From a virus, in IMG/VR virus record IMGVR_UViG_3300005253_001115, positions 1 to 64,000 of that record: a DNA stretch of 64,000 nt; one strand, written 5' to 3'. The translations under genes were made by a program, and so were the position numbers. The notes under the pieces were generated by a model, which was not told where the DNA came from, ran no database searches, and saw nothing but the letters and a program-made list of their open reading frames with translations. This document shows, in pieces, positions 55,019-64,000 of the stretch (positions within the stretch are counted from its first letter, which is position 1; each line of letters opens with the position of its first letter).

Positions 55019-55786
55019 ATGCCGTGGCAAAGTAAAAAGCAGCAGCGGTGGGGACATAGCCCCGCAGGCAAGAAAGAACTGTCCAAGAAGGAAATCAAGG
55101 AATTTGATGACGCTACGGATTTCGATTCCCTGAAGGATGAGGCTACTGGGGGTAAGGGACCTACACGACGACAAGGAAGCGGACAGAAGACGCCGGAGTC
55201 TGTAAAGAATCTGCGGCGATCTAGTCGCGAGATCCACAAGGACGTAAACCAGAACAGTGCTGGCCCCCAGACCTCCAAGAAGGGCGACAGGGGTTATAAC
55301 CGCAAGCAGAAGCACAAGAATAGTGACGACGAGACGATTAGCGAGGAGCTTACAATGGTGGATGAGACATATCGTGGCGTAGGTTTCCCGATGGCTGAGA
55401 CACTGAGCTGGAAGACCTCTGCGCGCAGGGGCAGCGGAACTTCTTCGGCTGGCGACGACGACGAAACCCCGGTAGTTGACACACCCGGTTTCCCGCCTAC
55501 CAAGGAAGGTGGCGGCGATGTTCCCGACGATGGGGCGGCGTGGGGCTCTTCAATAGCAGCAGACCTTACATGGTCCACACACAAGTCTGAGACATTCAAC
55601 GACGACGGTGAAAAGGGCGGTGTGTCATCCTGGGGCCTGAAATCCATTATCGACCGTGGCGTCAAGACCCACGAGAAGCCCTCTGGGGCAAAGCGTATTG
55701 AAGACGCCGAGAACCAGACTACGAAGCGCGAAATTCCGGGAAAGCAGTTCAAGTCCTACTCGATGGTTGGAGCGTTTTACTGGTAA
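55019..55786 (+). CDS. hydrophilic head-module protein
   Basis: 255 residues, almost wholly polar, starts MPWQSKKQQRWGHSPAGKK. Regions rich in Lys/Glu and later Gly/Asp/Thr; a probable scaffold-associated or packaged protein. Ends at the GIY-YIG start with one-base overlap. Confidence 0.5.
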   Translation: MPWQSKKQQRWGHSPAGKKELSKKEIKEFDDATDFDSLKDEATGGKGPTRRQGSGQKTPESVKNLRRSSREIHKDVNQNSAGPQTSKKGDRGYNRKQKHKNSDDETISEELTMVDETYRGVGFPMAETLSWKTSARRGSGTSSAGDDDETPVVDTPGFPPTKEGGGDVPDDGAAWGSSIAADLTWSTHKSETFNDDGEKGGVSSWGLKSIIDRGVKTHEKPSGAKRIEDAENQTTKREIPGKQFKSYSMVGAFYW

Positions 55787-56496
55787 TGAGTGAAGAGAAG
55801 CCTTACGGGATTGTTTACGTGCTGACTTCGCCTAGCGGGAAGCAGTACGTGGGCCAGACAGTCAAAACTTTGAAGCACCGTCTCCGAAAACATAGATCCC
55901 TAGCAGAAGGTAGGTTTCAAAATTCAGCTATTGCTGGGGCTGTTAGGAAGTACGGTATAGACGCTTTTGAAAGTTGTGTAATAGCAATAGCATCTTCGCA
56001 AAGGGAGTTAGACGCTCTAGAGATTCGCCATATTGCAGAACAGGGTACTATTGCTCCCAATGGTTATAATCTTCTCGCTGGCGGCTCTGGTGGTCGTGTG
56101 CATCATAAAGACACGAGAGAAAAGCTTAGAAAGGCTGCCACAGGTAGAAAGGCTTCTGACGAAACTAGACGTAAAATGTCTGAGTCCAACAAGGGCGATA
56201 AGAACGGGTTTTACGGAAGGAAACATTCCGAAGAAACAAAATTGAAGATGCGCGTCCACAAAAGAACACCAGAGCACGCAGCTAAACTGGGTTCCGCCAA
56301 AGCAGGTACAGTTCTAACACAGGAACATAAAACCAAAATAGGTGAAGGAATTAGGAAATTTTGGGACGAGAAAGGTAGAAGCCCCCTAAATCACAGCACA
56401 TACGCAGGGTACCGAAAGGGCTGCAAATGCCGTCCCTGCCTAGACGCTAATTCTTCTTACCACAAAGCACGGAGAGAGCGAAAGCTCGCTGAGTAA
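55786..56496 (+). CDS. GIY-YIG homing endonuclease with NUMOD3 repeats
   Basis: 236 residues. GIVYVLTSPSGKQYVGQTVK (GIY-YIG), LKHRLRKHRS (Arg), LDALEIRHIAEQG (Glu), then repeated NUMOD3-like DNA-contact motifs TREKLRKAATGRKAS, TRRKMSESNKGDKNG, TKLKMRVHKRTPEH. Like T4 SegA. It has lower GC than neighbours and lies just before an intein-containing gene. Confidence 0.88.
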   Translation: MSEEKPYGIVYVLTSPSGKQYVGQTVKTLKHRLRKHRSLAEGRFQNSAIAGAVRKYGIDAFESCVIAIASSQRELDALEIRHIAEQGTIAPNGYNLLAGGSGGRVHHKDTREKLRKAATGRKASDETRRKMSESNKGDKNGFYGRKHSEETKLKMRVHKRTPEHAAKLGSAKAGTVLTQEHKTKIGEGIRKFWDEKGRSPLNHSTYAGYRKGCKCRPCLDANSSYHKARRERKLAE

Positions 56497-56497
56497 T

Positions 56498-57388
56498 ATG
56501 GACAACAAAACGCTAGCACACAGATTGAACTGGAAGGTTCTTGGTTACGGACATGGCGGGTATCATTATAACCCACATGTGTGTATAGCACAAGGGTCTT
56601 TAGTGTACACACCAGAAGGAACAATTTCTATCGAAGAATGCGTTCCCGGAATGCTTGTTTTTCAGTGTGATGAAGAGCGAATGTGTCTCAGCACCACGAC
56701 AGTTAGAACAGTGTACAGTCACGGCATTCAGTCAGTATTTCGTGTCATTTCTGAGACGGGAGACGAGATTACAGCTACAGTAGACCACAAGTTTTTGTTT
56801 GAAAATGGCTGGTTGTCCTTGAAAGAAGCCGTGGGCCTAACGGACGATGAGTTTCCTCACGCCACTAAATACCCGAAATTCCAGATGTTGTCGGCGAGGG
56901 GGGACATTGTTGTCACGAAGATGATTAGCGTGGAATTTGTAGGAAACGTCCCTGTTTATGATATTGAGGTGGAGTCAGAGTACCATAATTTCATCTGTGA
57001 AGGTTATGTGACTCACAATTCAAAGCCCGTAGCCCTCGAACCCATTGGTGAGGAAGGCGGATATTCATATTTCGGTCCGCCCCCAGATGGCGGCTTCAGT
57101 TACGGATTATTTTCCGACGGCGAAAACACCATAGCTTCACAGATGGCCCTAGAGGTATTCAGCCCTCATAATGGGAAGCTCATGAAGTACCGGGGACCCG
57201 TCCCTTTTGAGGAAGTGCAGAAGGCAATGAGCGGCTCTAAGTTCGCGAATTTGCTGCATTCTTGCGGAACCTGCTCATCCTCCTACGTAACATCTTCCGA
57301 TCACGCCCAGAACTGCCACTGCCCATCCTGCGGGACATTGAGTGACTATGGCAGTGCCTTGATGCGCGGTCGTAAAAACAGACGATAA
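56498..57388 (+). CDS. head-module protein with mini-intein
   Basis: 296 residues including an intein at residues 29-174. The spliced product would be about 150 residues, starting MDNKTLAHRLNWKVLGYGHG, with a C-terminal zinc site (CGTCSSSY, CHCPSCG). Unknown function of the host protein. The intein has splicing blocks but no endonuclease. Confidence 0.7.
   Translation: MDNKTLAHRLNWKVLGYGHGGYHYNPHVCIAQGSLVYTPEGTISIEECVPGMLVFQCDEERMCLSTTTVRTVYSHGIQSVFRVISETGDEITATVDHKFLFENGWLSLKEAVGLTDDEFPHATKYPKFQMLSARGDIVVTKMISVEFVGNVPVYDIEVESEYHNFICEGYVTHNSKPVALEPIGEEGGYSYFGPPPDGGFSYGLFSDGENTIASQMALEVFSPHNGKLMKYRGPVPFEEVQKAMSGSKFANLLHSCGTCSSSYVTSSDHAQNCHCPSCGTLSDYGSALMRGRKNRR
56582..57019 (+). mobile_element. 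mini-intein (146 residues)
   Basis: Block A CIAQGSLVYTPEGTISIEEC begins with Cys29; block B is GDEITATVDHKFL; block F is VPVYDIEVESEYHNFIC; block G is GYVTHN followed by Ser175. All residues for protein splicing are there. No LAGLIDADG or HNH domain is inserted. Confidence 0.85.
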
Positions 57389-57417
57389 TTTACCCTTTTT
57401 GGGTGCTTATCTATAAT
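57389..57417 (+). promoter_or_regulatory. sigma-70-like promoter
   Basis: TTTACC, 17 bases, TATAAT, right after the intein gene and 120 bases before the scaffold-like gene. The segment GGGTGCTTAT is shared with the region at 19326. Confidence 0.6.
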
Positions 57418-57537
57418 AGAGCAGCAAAGCCCGCCTGCTATGACAAAGGCTCGGGTGTGGGTCCATTGATTCCTCATCTGAAAACGCAAAGCGATCCCGA
57501 GCCCAGAGAACTAAGTTCTAAAAAGAGGAAAAACACA

Positions 57538-59985
57538 ATGGCTTCAGAAAGAATGAATTTGAACAAGATTCGAAAGGCCCTCGGCAAGCAGGTAGTTGCT
57601 GGTGATCCGGGCGCGCTAGACCCCGCAGTCGGTCCCGGCGGCGGCACACACAACACTGATATCGAGATTGCAGATGACGTGGTAAAGCTGGTTGACACCA
57701 ACTCTCCTAGCACGCCTGATCTCGAAACTCGCGCCTACGAAGGTGGCACAGAGGATGACGGCTCTGCCGACACCCCGCCCTACGACGGCGACGCCTCTGT
57801 AGACGGCAACCCCGTGATTCCCGACACGATGGCAGCAACCGGCGGACGTGGCAACACGAAGCTTGGTGGCCCCATTGGCGGTGAGCCTCAGGGTGTAAAT
57901 GAAGATGCAAACGCCATCGAAGCTCAGGAAGATGCTGACGCAGGCGACGCACAAAAGAATAGTGGCGGCGGCGGACCGAGCGTTCAGCTTCCCGATACTC
58001 TGGAGGACGACCTTTCCGTGGCTCCCAACGACCCTCACGCTTCTGTACAGGCTCTCACGACCGACGACATCGCTGACCTCCGCAAGATCGTGGCGGAAGA
58101 TGCCGAGTCCAACGTCGCGAAGGCAGTCAAGGCCCTCCAGTGGCTTGACCGCAACCCTAACCACGCACAGCGACAGCAGGTTCGCGCTGGCATCGACGCC
58201 TGGAAGCCCCGCCCCGAGATCGCTCGCGAAGCTCAGGCCCGATATGGCTTTGCATTCCTGCACACCGAAGCTGCTGCTGCTCCAGAGAGCGCAGATTACA
58301 CCCGCAAGGTTCTATCCTGGCTCAAGAAGTTTGTGACTGCTCGCAAGATCACGATCGCTTCTGAGTTCCTCAAGAGCAAGGACGCCCAGGCCGAACCCAA
58401 GCTTGCTTCTCAGATTCAGTCTTGGTTGGTTAAAGCTGTGGATCAGGTTCGTGAGAACAGAGAAGATGTTGGCATTGATGACATCACCCTTTACGGTCCC
58501 CAGAACGACTCCCCATCCCACAAGCCTGCCGCTTCTGACGATGGTTTCGATGAGCCCAAGGTTGTGAGCCTAGACGACGTTCCGTTCCTCGACCCCGAGC
58601 GCCATCCTGCACAGGCTGGTTCTGAGGTTGACGAGCAGTCCGGCACTCCGGCACAAGACGGAAACGCTGTAGATGGCGACTCTTTCGACGCCAAGGGCCA
58701 CGATCGCGCCAAGGAGAGCAATCTCCCGACCGCCGGTCACAAGGCTACGGCAATGCCCCCGACGGACCCGATGGCTCAGCCCCCGGCTCCGGTAGAGGCT
58801 CCCCCGGTTCCCGGAATGCCTGACCCGATGGCTGACCCGCTTGGAATGCCCCCGGCTCCCGGAATGAACCCGATGGCTGACCCGATGGCTATGGACCCGA
58901 TGGCTATGGACCCGATGGCTATGGACCCGATGGCTATGGAGGCACCGCCCGAGATGCCCATGGGTGACGAGATGATTCCTGGGATTCCCCCGGTTCTGCC
59001 CGAAGGCGAGCCTGAGCTTCCGATGGAAGGAATGGGCGGTGAGATGGGTGGCGGCGGAATGCCGATGGCCCCAGCCGCTGGCCCTGACGCCGGTATGGAA
59101 CAATCCCTTGAAGAGTGGCTACAGCAAGAGCTTATGGCCCCGGAGGTAGGTATGGACCCCGCCCAGTCCGCTCATGTTGAAATGCTCTCGAACTTCGAGG
59201 ACATCGGAATCGTCGCCGCAGAGGACGTAGTAATGTCCCTCTACAACGCCGATCAGGAAAACCCGCACTGGAACATCGACATTAACGGTCGCCCCGTTGC
59301 CCGCGTCGAGCTTGCTGCTCAGCCGAAGCCTGAGGAGGTCCGTTCGACGTTCCTCTCCGGTCCCTACGCTGAGAACATTGCTCAGGCGATGGCCAAGGTC
59401 GGCGTTGTTGACGTTCTGAGTGCAATCAACGCAAAGCCTTACGCTGCGAAGATTGAGGTTGGTAAGTTGGCCAAGAAGATCCGAGCCAAGGTTGAGGAAG
59501 AGATGGAAGAGAAGCTGGCTGAAGCAGTCGGTACCCTCCGAGATCGTTTCCTTACCGCCGCACGAATCGCCCTCGCCGGTTACAACAACAACTTCTTCCG
59601 TGGCGAAGATCATCAGCTCAAGGCTGCGATCTGGAGCGAGCTTGGACGCATTGGTGTCCGGGACGCTGCTGGCCTCATTGAGGCTAGTTTCGATGAGGGG
59701 TCCGTACCCTTCTTCGAGTCGGTCATGGCGAAGGCTGAAGAACTCATGGACCTGCCCGACGAAGCGCGTGACGCAATCGCCAAGGCAATCCCTGAGAGCA
59801 ACTCCCTTGTGGAGGCAGGTGCCTCGACTGGGAACAACCTGCCCATGCACGAAGACATGGCATCACAGCTCGAAGCGGGAAATATGCCGTTCACGAACCC
59901 GGCAGCGCCGGTCGTGGCATCCCGAGGCGACGTGACTGCCGGTCTCCGAAAGCGGGTACGATTGTCAACATTCCGGTCCAGCTAA
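57538..59985 (+). CDS. scaffold/prohead-core-like protein with MDPMA repeats
   Basis: 815 residues from ATG 57538. Acidic, Ala/Pro/Met-rich; residues about 400-500 hold Pro-Met tracts and tandem MDPMA (58864-58940). The last 250 residues are helical (IGKLAKKIRAKVEEEMEEKL-like region). Position between protease and capsid and its composition fit a core/scaffold cleaved by the protease. Confidence 0.6.
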   Translation: MASERMNLNKIRKALGKQVVAGDPGALDPAVGPGGGTHNTDIEIADDVVKLVDTNSPSTPDLETRAYEGGTEDDGSADTPPYDGDASVDGNPVIPDTMAATGGRGNTKLGGPIGGEPQGVNEDANAIEAQEDADAGDAQKNSGGGGPSVQLPDTLEDDLSVAPNDPHASVQALTTDDIADLRKIVAEDAESNVAKAVKALQWLDRNPNHAQRQQVRAGIDAWKPRPEIAREAQARYGFAFLHTEAAAAPESADYTRKVLSWLKKFVTARKITIASEFLKSKDAQAEPKLASQIQSWLVKAVDQVRENREDVGIDDITLYGPQNDSPSHKPAASDDGFDEPKVVSLDDVPFLDPERHPAQAGSEVDEQSGTPAQDGNAVDGDSFDAKGHDRAKESNLPTAGHKATAMPPTDPMAQPPAPVEAPPVPGMPDPMADPLGMPPAPGMNPMADPMAMDPMAMDPMAMDPMAMEAPPEMPMGDEMIPGIPPVLPEGEPELPMEGMGGEMGGGGMPMAPAAGPDAGMEQSLEEWLQQELMAPEVGMDPAQSAHVEMLSNFEDIGIVAAEDVVMSLYNADQENPHWNIDINGRPVARVELAAQPKPEEVRSTFLSGPYAENIAQAMAKVGVVDVLSAINAKPYAAKIEVGKLAKKIRAKVEEEMEEKLAEAVGTLRDRFLTAARIALAGYNNNFFRGEDHQLKAAIWSELGRIGVRDAAGLIEASFDEGSVPFFESVMAKAEELMDLPDEARDAIAKAIPESNSLVEAGASTGNNLPMHEDMASQLEAGNMPFTNPAAPVVASRGDVTAGLRKRVRLSTFRSS
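58864..58940 (+). repeat. 15-base coding tandem repeat
   Basis: ATGGACCCGATGGCT is repeated three times plus partial units, encoding MDPMA. Number of units is likely to vary between relatives. Confidence 0.8.
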
Positions 59986-60017
59986 GCTAGACCACAAGGA
60001 TAAAAGGAAATTAAATC

Positions 60018-60770
60018 ATGGGATACGATCTAAAACGATCTCACTTCAGCCTAGTGCTGGAGAAAGTAGTTCAGGCTGGTCAGGTTATCACGGAAGAGGG
60101 TGTACTGCTCTATGCCGCTCTTGACGCTGCCACGGGTACGGAAGTTGTTCTTCCGTCCGACGAGAGCGCAGGGGTTATCGCAGGCTTTGCCATTCGCGAC
60201 AACGCTGACCACGCCACCACGTCCGAAGTAGAGAGCATCACGGTTCCGGCCAGCGCTCCCTATCAGGTTCAGCTTCGCAACAACAACCTTGTTGCATCCA
60301 CCCCGGCTGACGGTTCGACGGCGCAGCTATCGGCTATTCTGGACGATGGTACTACCCAGATGACCAACGCAAATGATAGCTCTGGTGGAGCTAACTCCGT
60401 TGGTGTCGATGACGTGACTGGTCTTCTGGACTTCGACGTGGCTCGTGCTGGTGAAACTATCGTGGTGACCTATCGGTACAACCTCACGGTTGCTGAGAGC
60501 CGCCTCAAGTTCTTCCAGCGCAACATCAATAACGAGGCTTCCACCCTGTTCGGTCAGGTTGGTGTCGGTATGGGACACGGTGAGATCTTCACCGACCAGT
60601 TCGACGCTACCGTCGAATGGAGCACTAGCCCGACCATTGCGTCCGGTGCAGGTGGTACTCTTACCGTAGGCGGTTCCGGTGCTGTTCTTGACGCTCGCGT
60701 CATCAGCGTGCCGAACGTGAACAACCCGCTTCTCGGAGTCAGCTTCGACATCGGCGGCTCTGTCGCGTAA
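60018..60770 (+). CDS. head decoration-like protein
   Basis: 250 residues, beta-rich, no Cys. GQVITEEGVLLYAALDAATG and AGFAIRDNADHATT look like phage head-stabilising/decoration domains; located directly before the capsid gene with AAGGAAAT SD. Role by context. Confidence 0.6.
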   Translation: MGYDLKRSHFSLVLEKVVQAGQVITEEGVLLYAALDAATGTEVVLPSDESAGVIAGFAIRDNADHATTSEVESITVPASAPYQVQLRNNNLVASTPADGSTAQLSAILDDGTTQMTNANDSSGGANSVGVDDVTGLLDFDVARAGETIVVTYRYNLTVAESRLKFFQRNINNEASTLFGQVGVGMGHGEIFTDQFDATVEWSTSPTIASGAGGTLTVGGSGAVLDARVISVPNVNNPLLGVSFDIGGSVA

Positions 60771-60934
60771 GTCGTAGTGTAGCAATATAGCGGGACGGTC
60801 GGAAGGCCGTTCCGCTTGATACACCCTTACCTCCCCTGAGCGGGGGAGGCTGATTTATCTCGGATTATTTGAACGCTCACGGTGTAAAGAAATTTCAGAC
60901 TTACTAACTCTTGGACTACTATAGGAGAAAACAA
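60771..60934 (+). other. intergenic leader of capsid gene
   Basis: No gene. Two hairpins: ACGG/CCGT near 60796 and CCTCCCC/GGGGAGG near 60831. Neither has a clear U-run; they may protect or process the capsid mRNA. ATAGGAGAAAACAA supplies the SD at the end. Confidence 0.45.
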
Positions 60935-62068
60935 ATGTCTAAGAACCCCTATCTAGCTCGCCCGGCATACGTCGGACGCAACGGGGATGCGCTCGTAGAT
61001 GGTGGCCATAAAGCTGGCCGCGTTTCGCGAGCAGGCACCGTGATTCAGTCAAATACTGAGTCTGCTGTTGCAGGTAATGGCGAGATCAACGCAGGAAGCA
61101 AGCGTGAGCTGATGCAGGCCATCAGTTCGCTACAGCGCGCGGTGTCAGTCGGTGAAGTCCGACAGGCTTCGCAGCAAGAGCAGTACGGCGATGTCGTACA
61201 GGCTCGACGTGAGCTGGTCGAGGCTGCCTACGCCGACAAGAACGGTGAAGGTTGGCAGGTACTCGGCGAGGTAATCGGTGAAGAGATCTGGGAGACCCTA
61301 GGTCGTGAAGGCTTCGCCCGCAAGACTCTTCTCATCAAGCCCCTGGGCAAGGGTGAGACTGGTCGATTGCGCGTCCGCCGCAAGGATGTGATTTCGTTCT
61401 TCGCCACAAGCGATCCGAACGTCATTGCTTCCAGCGTCCGACAGTTCTACATCTACCCGCCCGAGTTCTACTTGATCGCGCACATTACGATCGAGGACAA
61501 GGAGATTGAGCAAGCTTCTGGCGATCTTCTGGACGACAAGTACCAAGACGGTCTTGAGCAGATCATGGTCAACGAGGATAACGTTTGGCGTAACCTCATC
61601 AATGCTGCCGCTGGCGCATCGAATGACCTGTTCCTGTTCAACACCTTCACGCCCACGGTATTCTCCACCATGCGTACACAGATTGCGCGTTGGGGTATCC
61701 CGGTAACTGGTGCGGTCATCGCCTTCGACCTCTGGGACGACATCATTGCTGACACTGAGTTCAGCACTTGGTTCGACCCGGTATCGAAGCACGAGATCGT
61801 TCTTGAAGGTTCCCTCGGCAGCATCCTTGGTGTTAATCTCATCACGGACGCCTTCCGCCACGATACCTTGCAGGTGTTGCAGCCCGGTGAAGTTTACTTC
61901 GTCGGTGCCCCGCAGACCCTCGGTGGTATTACGCAGCGTAAGGAACTCGCCACTGAGAGCATCAACAAGTACAACCAGGGCAAGCCGGAGCGCGGCTGGT
62001 TCATGGAGACCATAGAGGGAATGTCAATTGTGAATTCCCGAGCAGTTACACGCGGTAACCGCGTATAG
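60935..62068 (+). CDS. major capsid protein (HK97-like)
   Basis: 377 residues from ATG 60935 (TAGGAGAAAACAA). Helical N-terminal delta-like domain with EVRQASQQEQYGDVV, then E-loop/P-domain type sequence; VFSTMRTQIARWGIPVTGAV and QVLQPGEVYFVGAPQTLGG are typical of T4/jumbo-phage capsids. Strong terminator follows. Assembles the head shell. Confidence 0.8.
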   Translation: MSKNPYLARPAYVGRNGDALVDGGHKAGRVSRAGTVIQSNTESAVAGNGEINAGSKRELMQAISSLQRAVSVGEVRQASQQEQYGDVVQARRELVEAAYADKNGEGWQVLGEVIGEEIWETLGREGFARKTLLIKPLGKGETGRLRVRRKDVISFFATSDPNVIASSVRQFYIYPPEFYLIAHITIEDKEIEQASGDLLDDKYQDGLEQIMVNEDNVWRNLINAAAGASNDLFLFNTFTPTVFSTMRTQIARWGIPVTGAVIAFDLWDDIIADTEFSTWFDPVSKHEIVLEGSLGSILGVNLITDAFRHDTLQVLQPGEVYFVGAPQTLGGITQRKELATESINKYNQGKPERGWFMETIEGMSIVNSRAVTRGNRV

Positions 62069-62130
62069 TTGCTGGTCCGTGTAATAACAGTTACGACTGT
62101 AGTTGCACATTCCATTTGGTTCCAAAAGAG

Positions 62131-62162
62131 GAGGCCGGAGGCAGTGCCTCCGGCCTCTTTTT
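62131..62162 (+). terminator. strong intrinsic terminator
   Basis: GAGGCCGGAGGC-AGT-GCCTCCGGCCTC then TTTTTG: 12 perfect pairs with a 3-base loop, 62 bases after the capsid stop. Confidence 0.9.
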
Positions 62163-62186
62163 GTTGCAGTACACTAAAGTAACCTC

Positions 62187-62879
62187 ATGGATGAATTGAA
62201 GTTTTGTAGAGGTTGCTCCCAAGATTTACCAAAGGCCGAGTTTGCCAAGCGTGCAGATCGACCACTAGGTACGTCGAGCCGATGCAAGAAATGTCTCAGT
62301 GCGGACCTCAGGAAGAAGTACCAAGACCCCGAATTCGCAGAGAAGGACATAGCAAGAGCTTCCAAGTGGGCTAAGGACAACCCAGAGAAGCATGTAGCCA
62401 GAACTACAAACTGGAAGAAACAGAACCCGGAAAAAGTGTCCAAGCAGCAAAAGCGCTGGTACGACGACAACAAAGAAAGAGTCAGAGACAACCAGAGAAC
62501 CTACGAGAAAGAGAGATACAACACAGACCCGAACTACATGCTCCGAAAGCGTCTCAGAAGCCGAATGTACGACATTTTCAGGTCTGAGACAAGGAACGGA
62601 AAGAAAGCAGGATCGCACGTAAGAGACCTAGGGTGTTCTATAACACAGCTTATCTCTTACATGGAGGACAAGTTTACACCAGAAATGACCTGGGACAACC
62701 ACGGAGCACTCTGGGAGATAGACCACGTTGTACCGCTGGCCAATTTTGACTTGACGGACAGGAACCAGTTTCTAGAGGCGTGCCACTTTACCAATTTACA
62801 ACCCTTAGGAATTGATGAACACTTGGAAAAGACCACAAGAGAATTGGCGGACACATGCAACCTTTCAACTGGTCAATAA
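62187..62879 (+). CDS. HNH endonuclease
   Basis: 230 residues. CRGCSQDLPKAEF and RCKKCLSADLRKKY (zinc) at the start, basic coiled coil, then LWEIDHVVPLANFDLTDRNQ and HFTNLQPL as the HNH core. Probably a homing enzyme inserted after the capsid gene. Overlaps the next gene. Confidence 0.85.
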   Translation: MDELKFCRGCSQDLPKAEFAKRADRPLGTSSRCKKCLSADLRKKYQDPEFAEKDIARASKWAKDNPEKHVARTTNWKKQNPEKVSKQQKRWYDDNKERVRDNQRTYEKERYNTDPNYMLRKRLRSRMYDIFRSETRNGKKAGSHVRDLGCSITQLISYMEDKFTPEMTWDNHGALWEIDHVVPLANFDLTDRNQFLEACHFTNLQPLGIDEHLEKTTRELADTCNLSTGQ

Positions 62880-63094
62880 AGGCATTCAACTTTGGTTCTA
62901 AAGATGGCTCGTACAAGCTGAGAATTGAGGAAGCAGAAGACAACATTTCTATGGGTGTAGAGATGTTGAAAAGGGTCAAGCAGTCGGGTGCGCCCGAGGC
63001 TACCTCTGAGCAGATTGAACAGATAGCAGGTGAACTTAGTTCTACCTTAGACAAACTTCGCCAACTACGTACCAACATGAAATCCATGATATAG
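62855..63094 (+). CDS. helical hypothetical protein
   Basis: 79 residues, MQPFNWSIKAFNFGSKDGSY at the start then a helix-rich part. Unknown. Start overlaps the HNH end. Confidence 0.5.
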   Translation: MQPFNWSIKAFNFGSKDGSYKLRIEEAEDNISMGVEMLKRVKQSGAPEATSEQIEQIAGELSSTLDKLRQLRTNMKSMI

Positions 63095-63104
63095 GAGACC
63101 CAGA

Positions 63105-63422
63105 ATGACTCGGGCACAAAGACTTCTTACATTGGCCTACAAGGCCCACCAGCGCGGCGAGGAAACCATCGCAGCACGCATTACTGCGTTTGCTTTTGCC
63201 GAGCCGGATTCAGCACAGATTTTCGAGAAGATTACTTCTGATAAGACCTCGGGGACCTCCGAGGTTGATCGTGCTGAAGCTACAATCCGAGCTGCCGAAG
63301 CTACTACTAAGGGTGCTATCTTTAGTGGTAGAGGGAGCAATGCGCTCTTGGCAATCGCGGAGAAGGCCCACAGAGACGGTCTTCCCAAGATAGCCGCAGC
63401 AATCGCTAACGCAGCCAGATAA
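63105..63422 (+). CDS. hypothetical protein with internal repeat
   Basis: 105 residues. N-terminal LLTLAYKAHQRGEETIAARI and C-terminal LLAIAEKAHRDGLPKIAAAI resemble each other, suggesting a duplicated helical hairpin. SD TAGGAGACCC. Confidence 0.5.
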   Translation: MTRAQRLLTLAYKAHQRGEETIAARITAFAFAEPDSAQIFEKITSDKTSGTSEVDRAEATIRAAEATTKGAIFSGRGSNALLAIAEKAHRDGLPKIAAAIANAAR

Positions 63423-63455
63423 TCGGTCTGCCACCCTCTCTAAAGGGAGACTACA

Positions 63456-64000
63456 ATGGCCGATCCGACAGGCAGCGTAGGCGGAACATTTGGCGCTGGA
63501 CCCGGCGAGACTCCGGGCGAGCGTATCTTCCAATCGGTTGATACGCTTGCTCGACTTGCCACTATTCAAACAGCCGTAGATCGCACACTCATTCTCGTTG
63601 AGGGCGAGCAGGGCGGTCTGCTTTATCGTATGGACAAGCAGGCAACTGTACCGGGCTCCAACGAAGTTGCAGCCCCGAACGGTGGTGTGTGGAAGCTAGT
63701 CAATCTGGGTGGTGTCCAGGGAAATACAGGCGAAACTGGCCCCGCAGGCGCTCCCACGGGCGTCACAGGAGAGACTGGCGCTTCCGGCCCCCAAGGTGTC
63801 GTAGGTTCGCAAGGTATCCAAGGTGACATAGGTACTACCGGACCCAACGGCGAGACGGGAGCCCAAGGCACCGCAGGCGTCAACGGACTCCTAGGTGAAG
63901 TTGGACCCACGGGTTCGGGCGGAACTGGCAACACTGGCAATACTGGCGTGGATGGTTTCGGTAACACAGGACACACAGGAAATACTGGACCGGCTGGCGT
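63456..64000 (+). CDS. collagen-like tail fibre, 3' end missing
   Basis: At least 181 residues, open at the window end. The first 85 residues form a head domain ([20 protein letters not shown]); from about residue 88 on it is Gly-X-Y triplets ([10 protein letters not shown]...). Collagen-like fibres occur in phage tails and head fibres. AAAGGGAG precedes the ATG by 8 bases. Confidence 0.8.
   Translation, partial: MADPTGSVGGTFGAGPGETPGERIFQSVDTLARLATIQTAVDRTLILVEGEQGGLLYRMDKQATVPGSNEVAAPNGGVWKLVNLGGVQGNTGETGPAGAPTGVTGETGASGPQGVVGSQGIQGDIGTTGPNGETGAQGTAGVNGLLGEVGPTGSGGTGNTGNTGVDGFGNTGHTGNTGPAG

Noticed and set aside
57616-59850. Long minus-strand ORFs opposite the scaffold-like gene
   Set aside because: Low-complexity shadows of the plus-strand MDPMA and Ala/Pro-rich coding sequence.

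Overview
The window is a piece of a large, double-stranded DNA tailed-phage genome (or a close provirus) of about 50 % GC. The evidence is a complete head module (large terminase, portal, prohead protease, HK97-fold major capsid protein), tail and virion genes, an endolysin, several selfish endonucleases, and hundreds of bases of tRNA genes mixed with tiny tightly packed ORFs. No host is named by the sequence. A heptose/glycerol nucleotidyltransferase, a lipobox protein and strong GGAG ribosome sites fit a Gram-negative bacterial host, but this is only inference.

Layout. (1) 1-24.2 kb: accessory region on the + strand with about 38 tRNA loci in clusters, separated by small ORFs, many of which start or stop inside or one base from a tRNA. 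It also holds a DDAH-like hydrolase, cupin, YkuK-like RNase H, macro domain, IF-1, GIY-YIG and endonuclease VII-like genes, and an RNase P RNA at 20.4 kb. (2) 24.2-31.5 kb: small enzymes and zinc-binding proteins (SprT protease, metallophosphoesterase, DUF4326, RtcB, nucleotidyltransferase). (3) 31.5-42.9 kb, minus strand: endolysin, a giant CCA-adding enzyme, an HNH and a LAGLIDADG endonuclease, and six virion/tail-type genes. (4) 43-64 kb, mostly + strand: lipoprotein, RuvC-like resolvase, a possible sigma-like protein, terminase, portal, SOD-like protein, protease, an intein-containing gene, scaffold-like protein, capsid, and a collagen-like fibre running off the end.

How it works together. 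The phage carries nearly every step of a private tRNA economy: tRNAs for most amino acids including an initiator, RNase P RNA for 5' ends, a CCA-adding enzyme for 3' ends, RtcB for ligation or repair, and IF-1 for initiation. Between the tRNAs sit eight copies of a covarying hairpin with a GACAG/GACAT loop that I cannot assign to a known element. One locus (24.0 kb) reads best as a circularly permuted tRNA-His gene. Another tRNA has lost exactly its anticodon and sits in frame inside a protein gene. A recurrent CTAAAG-N11-GCCGATA signal, often overlapping a stop codon, resembles sigma-28 (FliA/WhiG) promoters.

CDS starts were moved from the longest ORF to the start with the best Shine-Dalgarno (SD) site or ATGA-type overlap where one was visible. 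All functional calls are from reading motifs; no searches were run.
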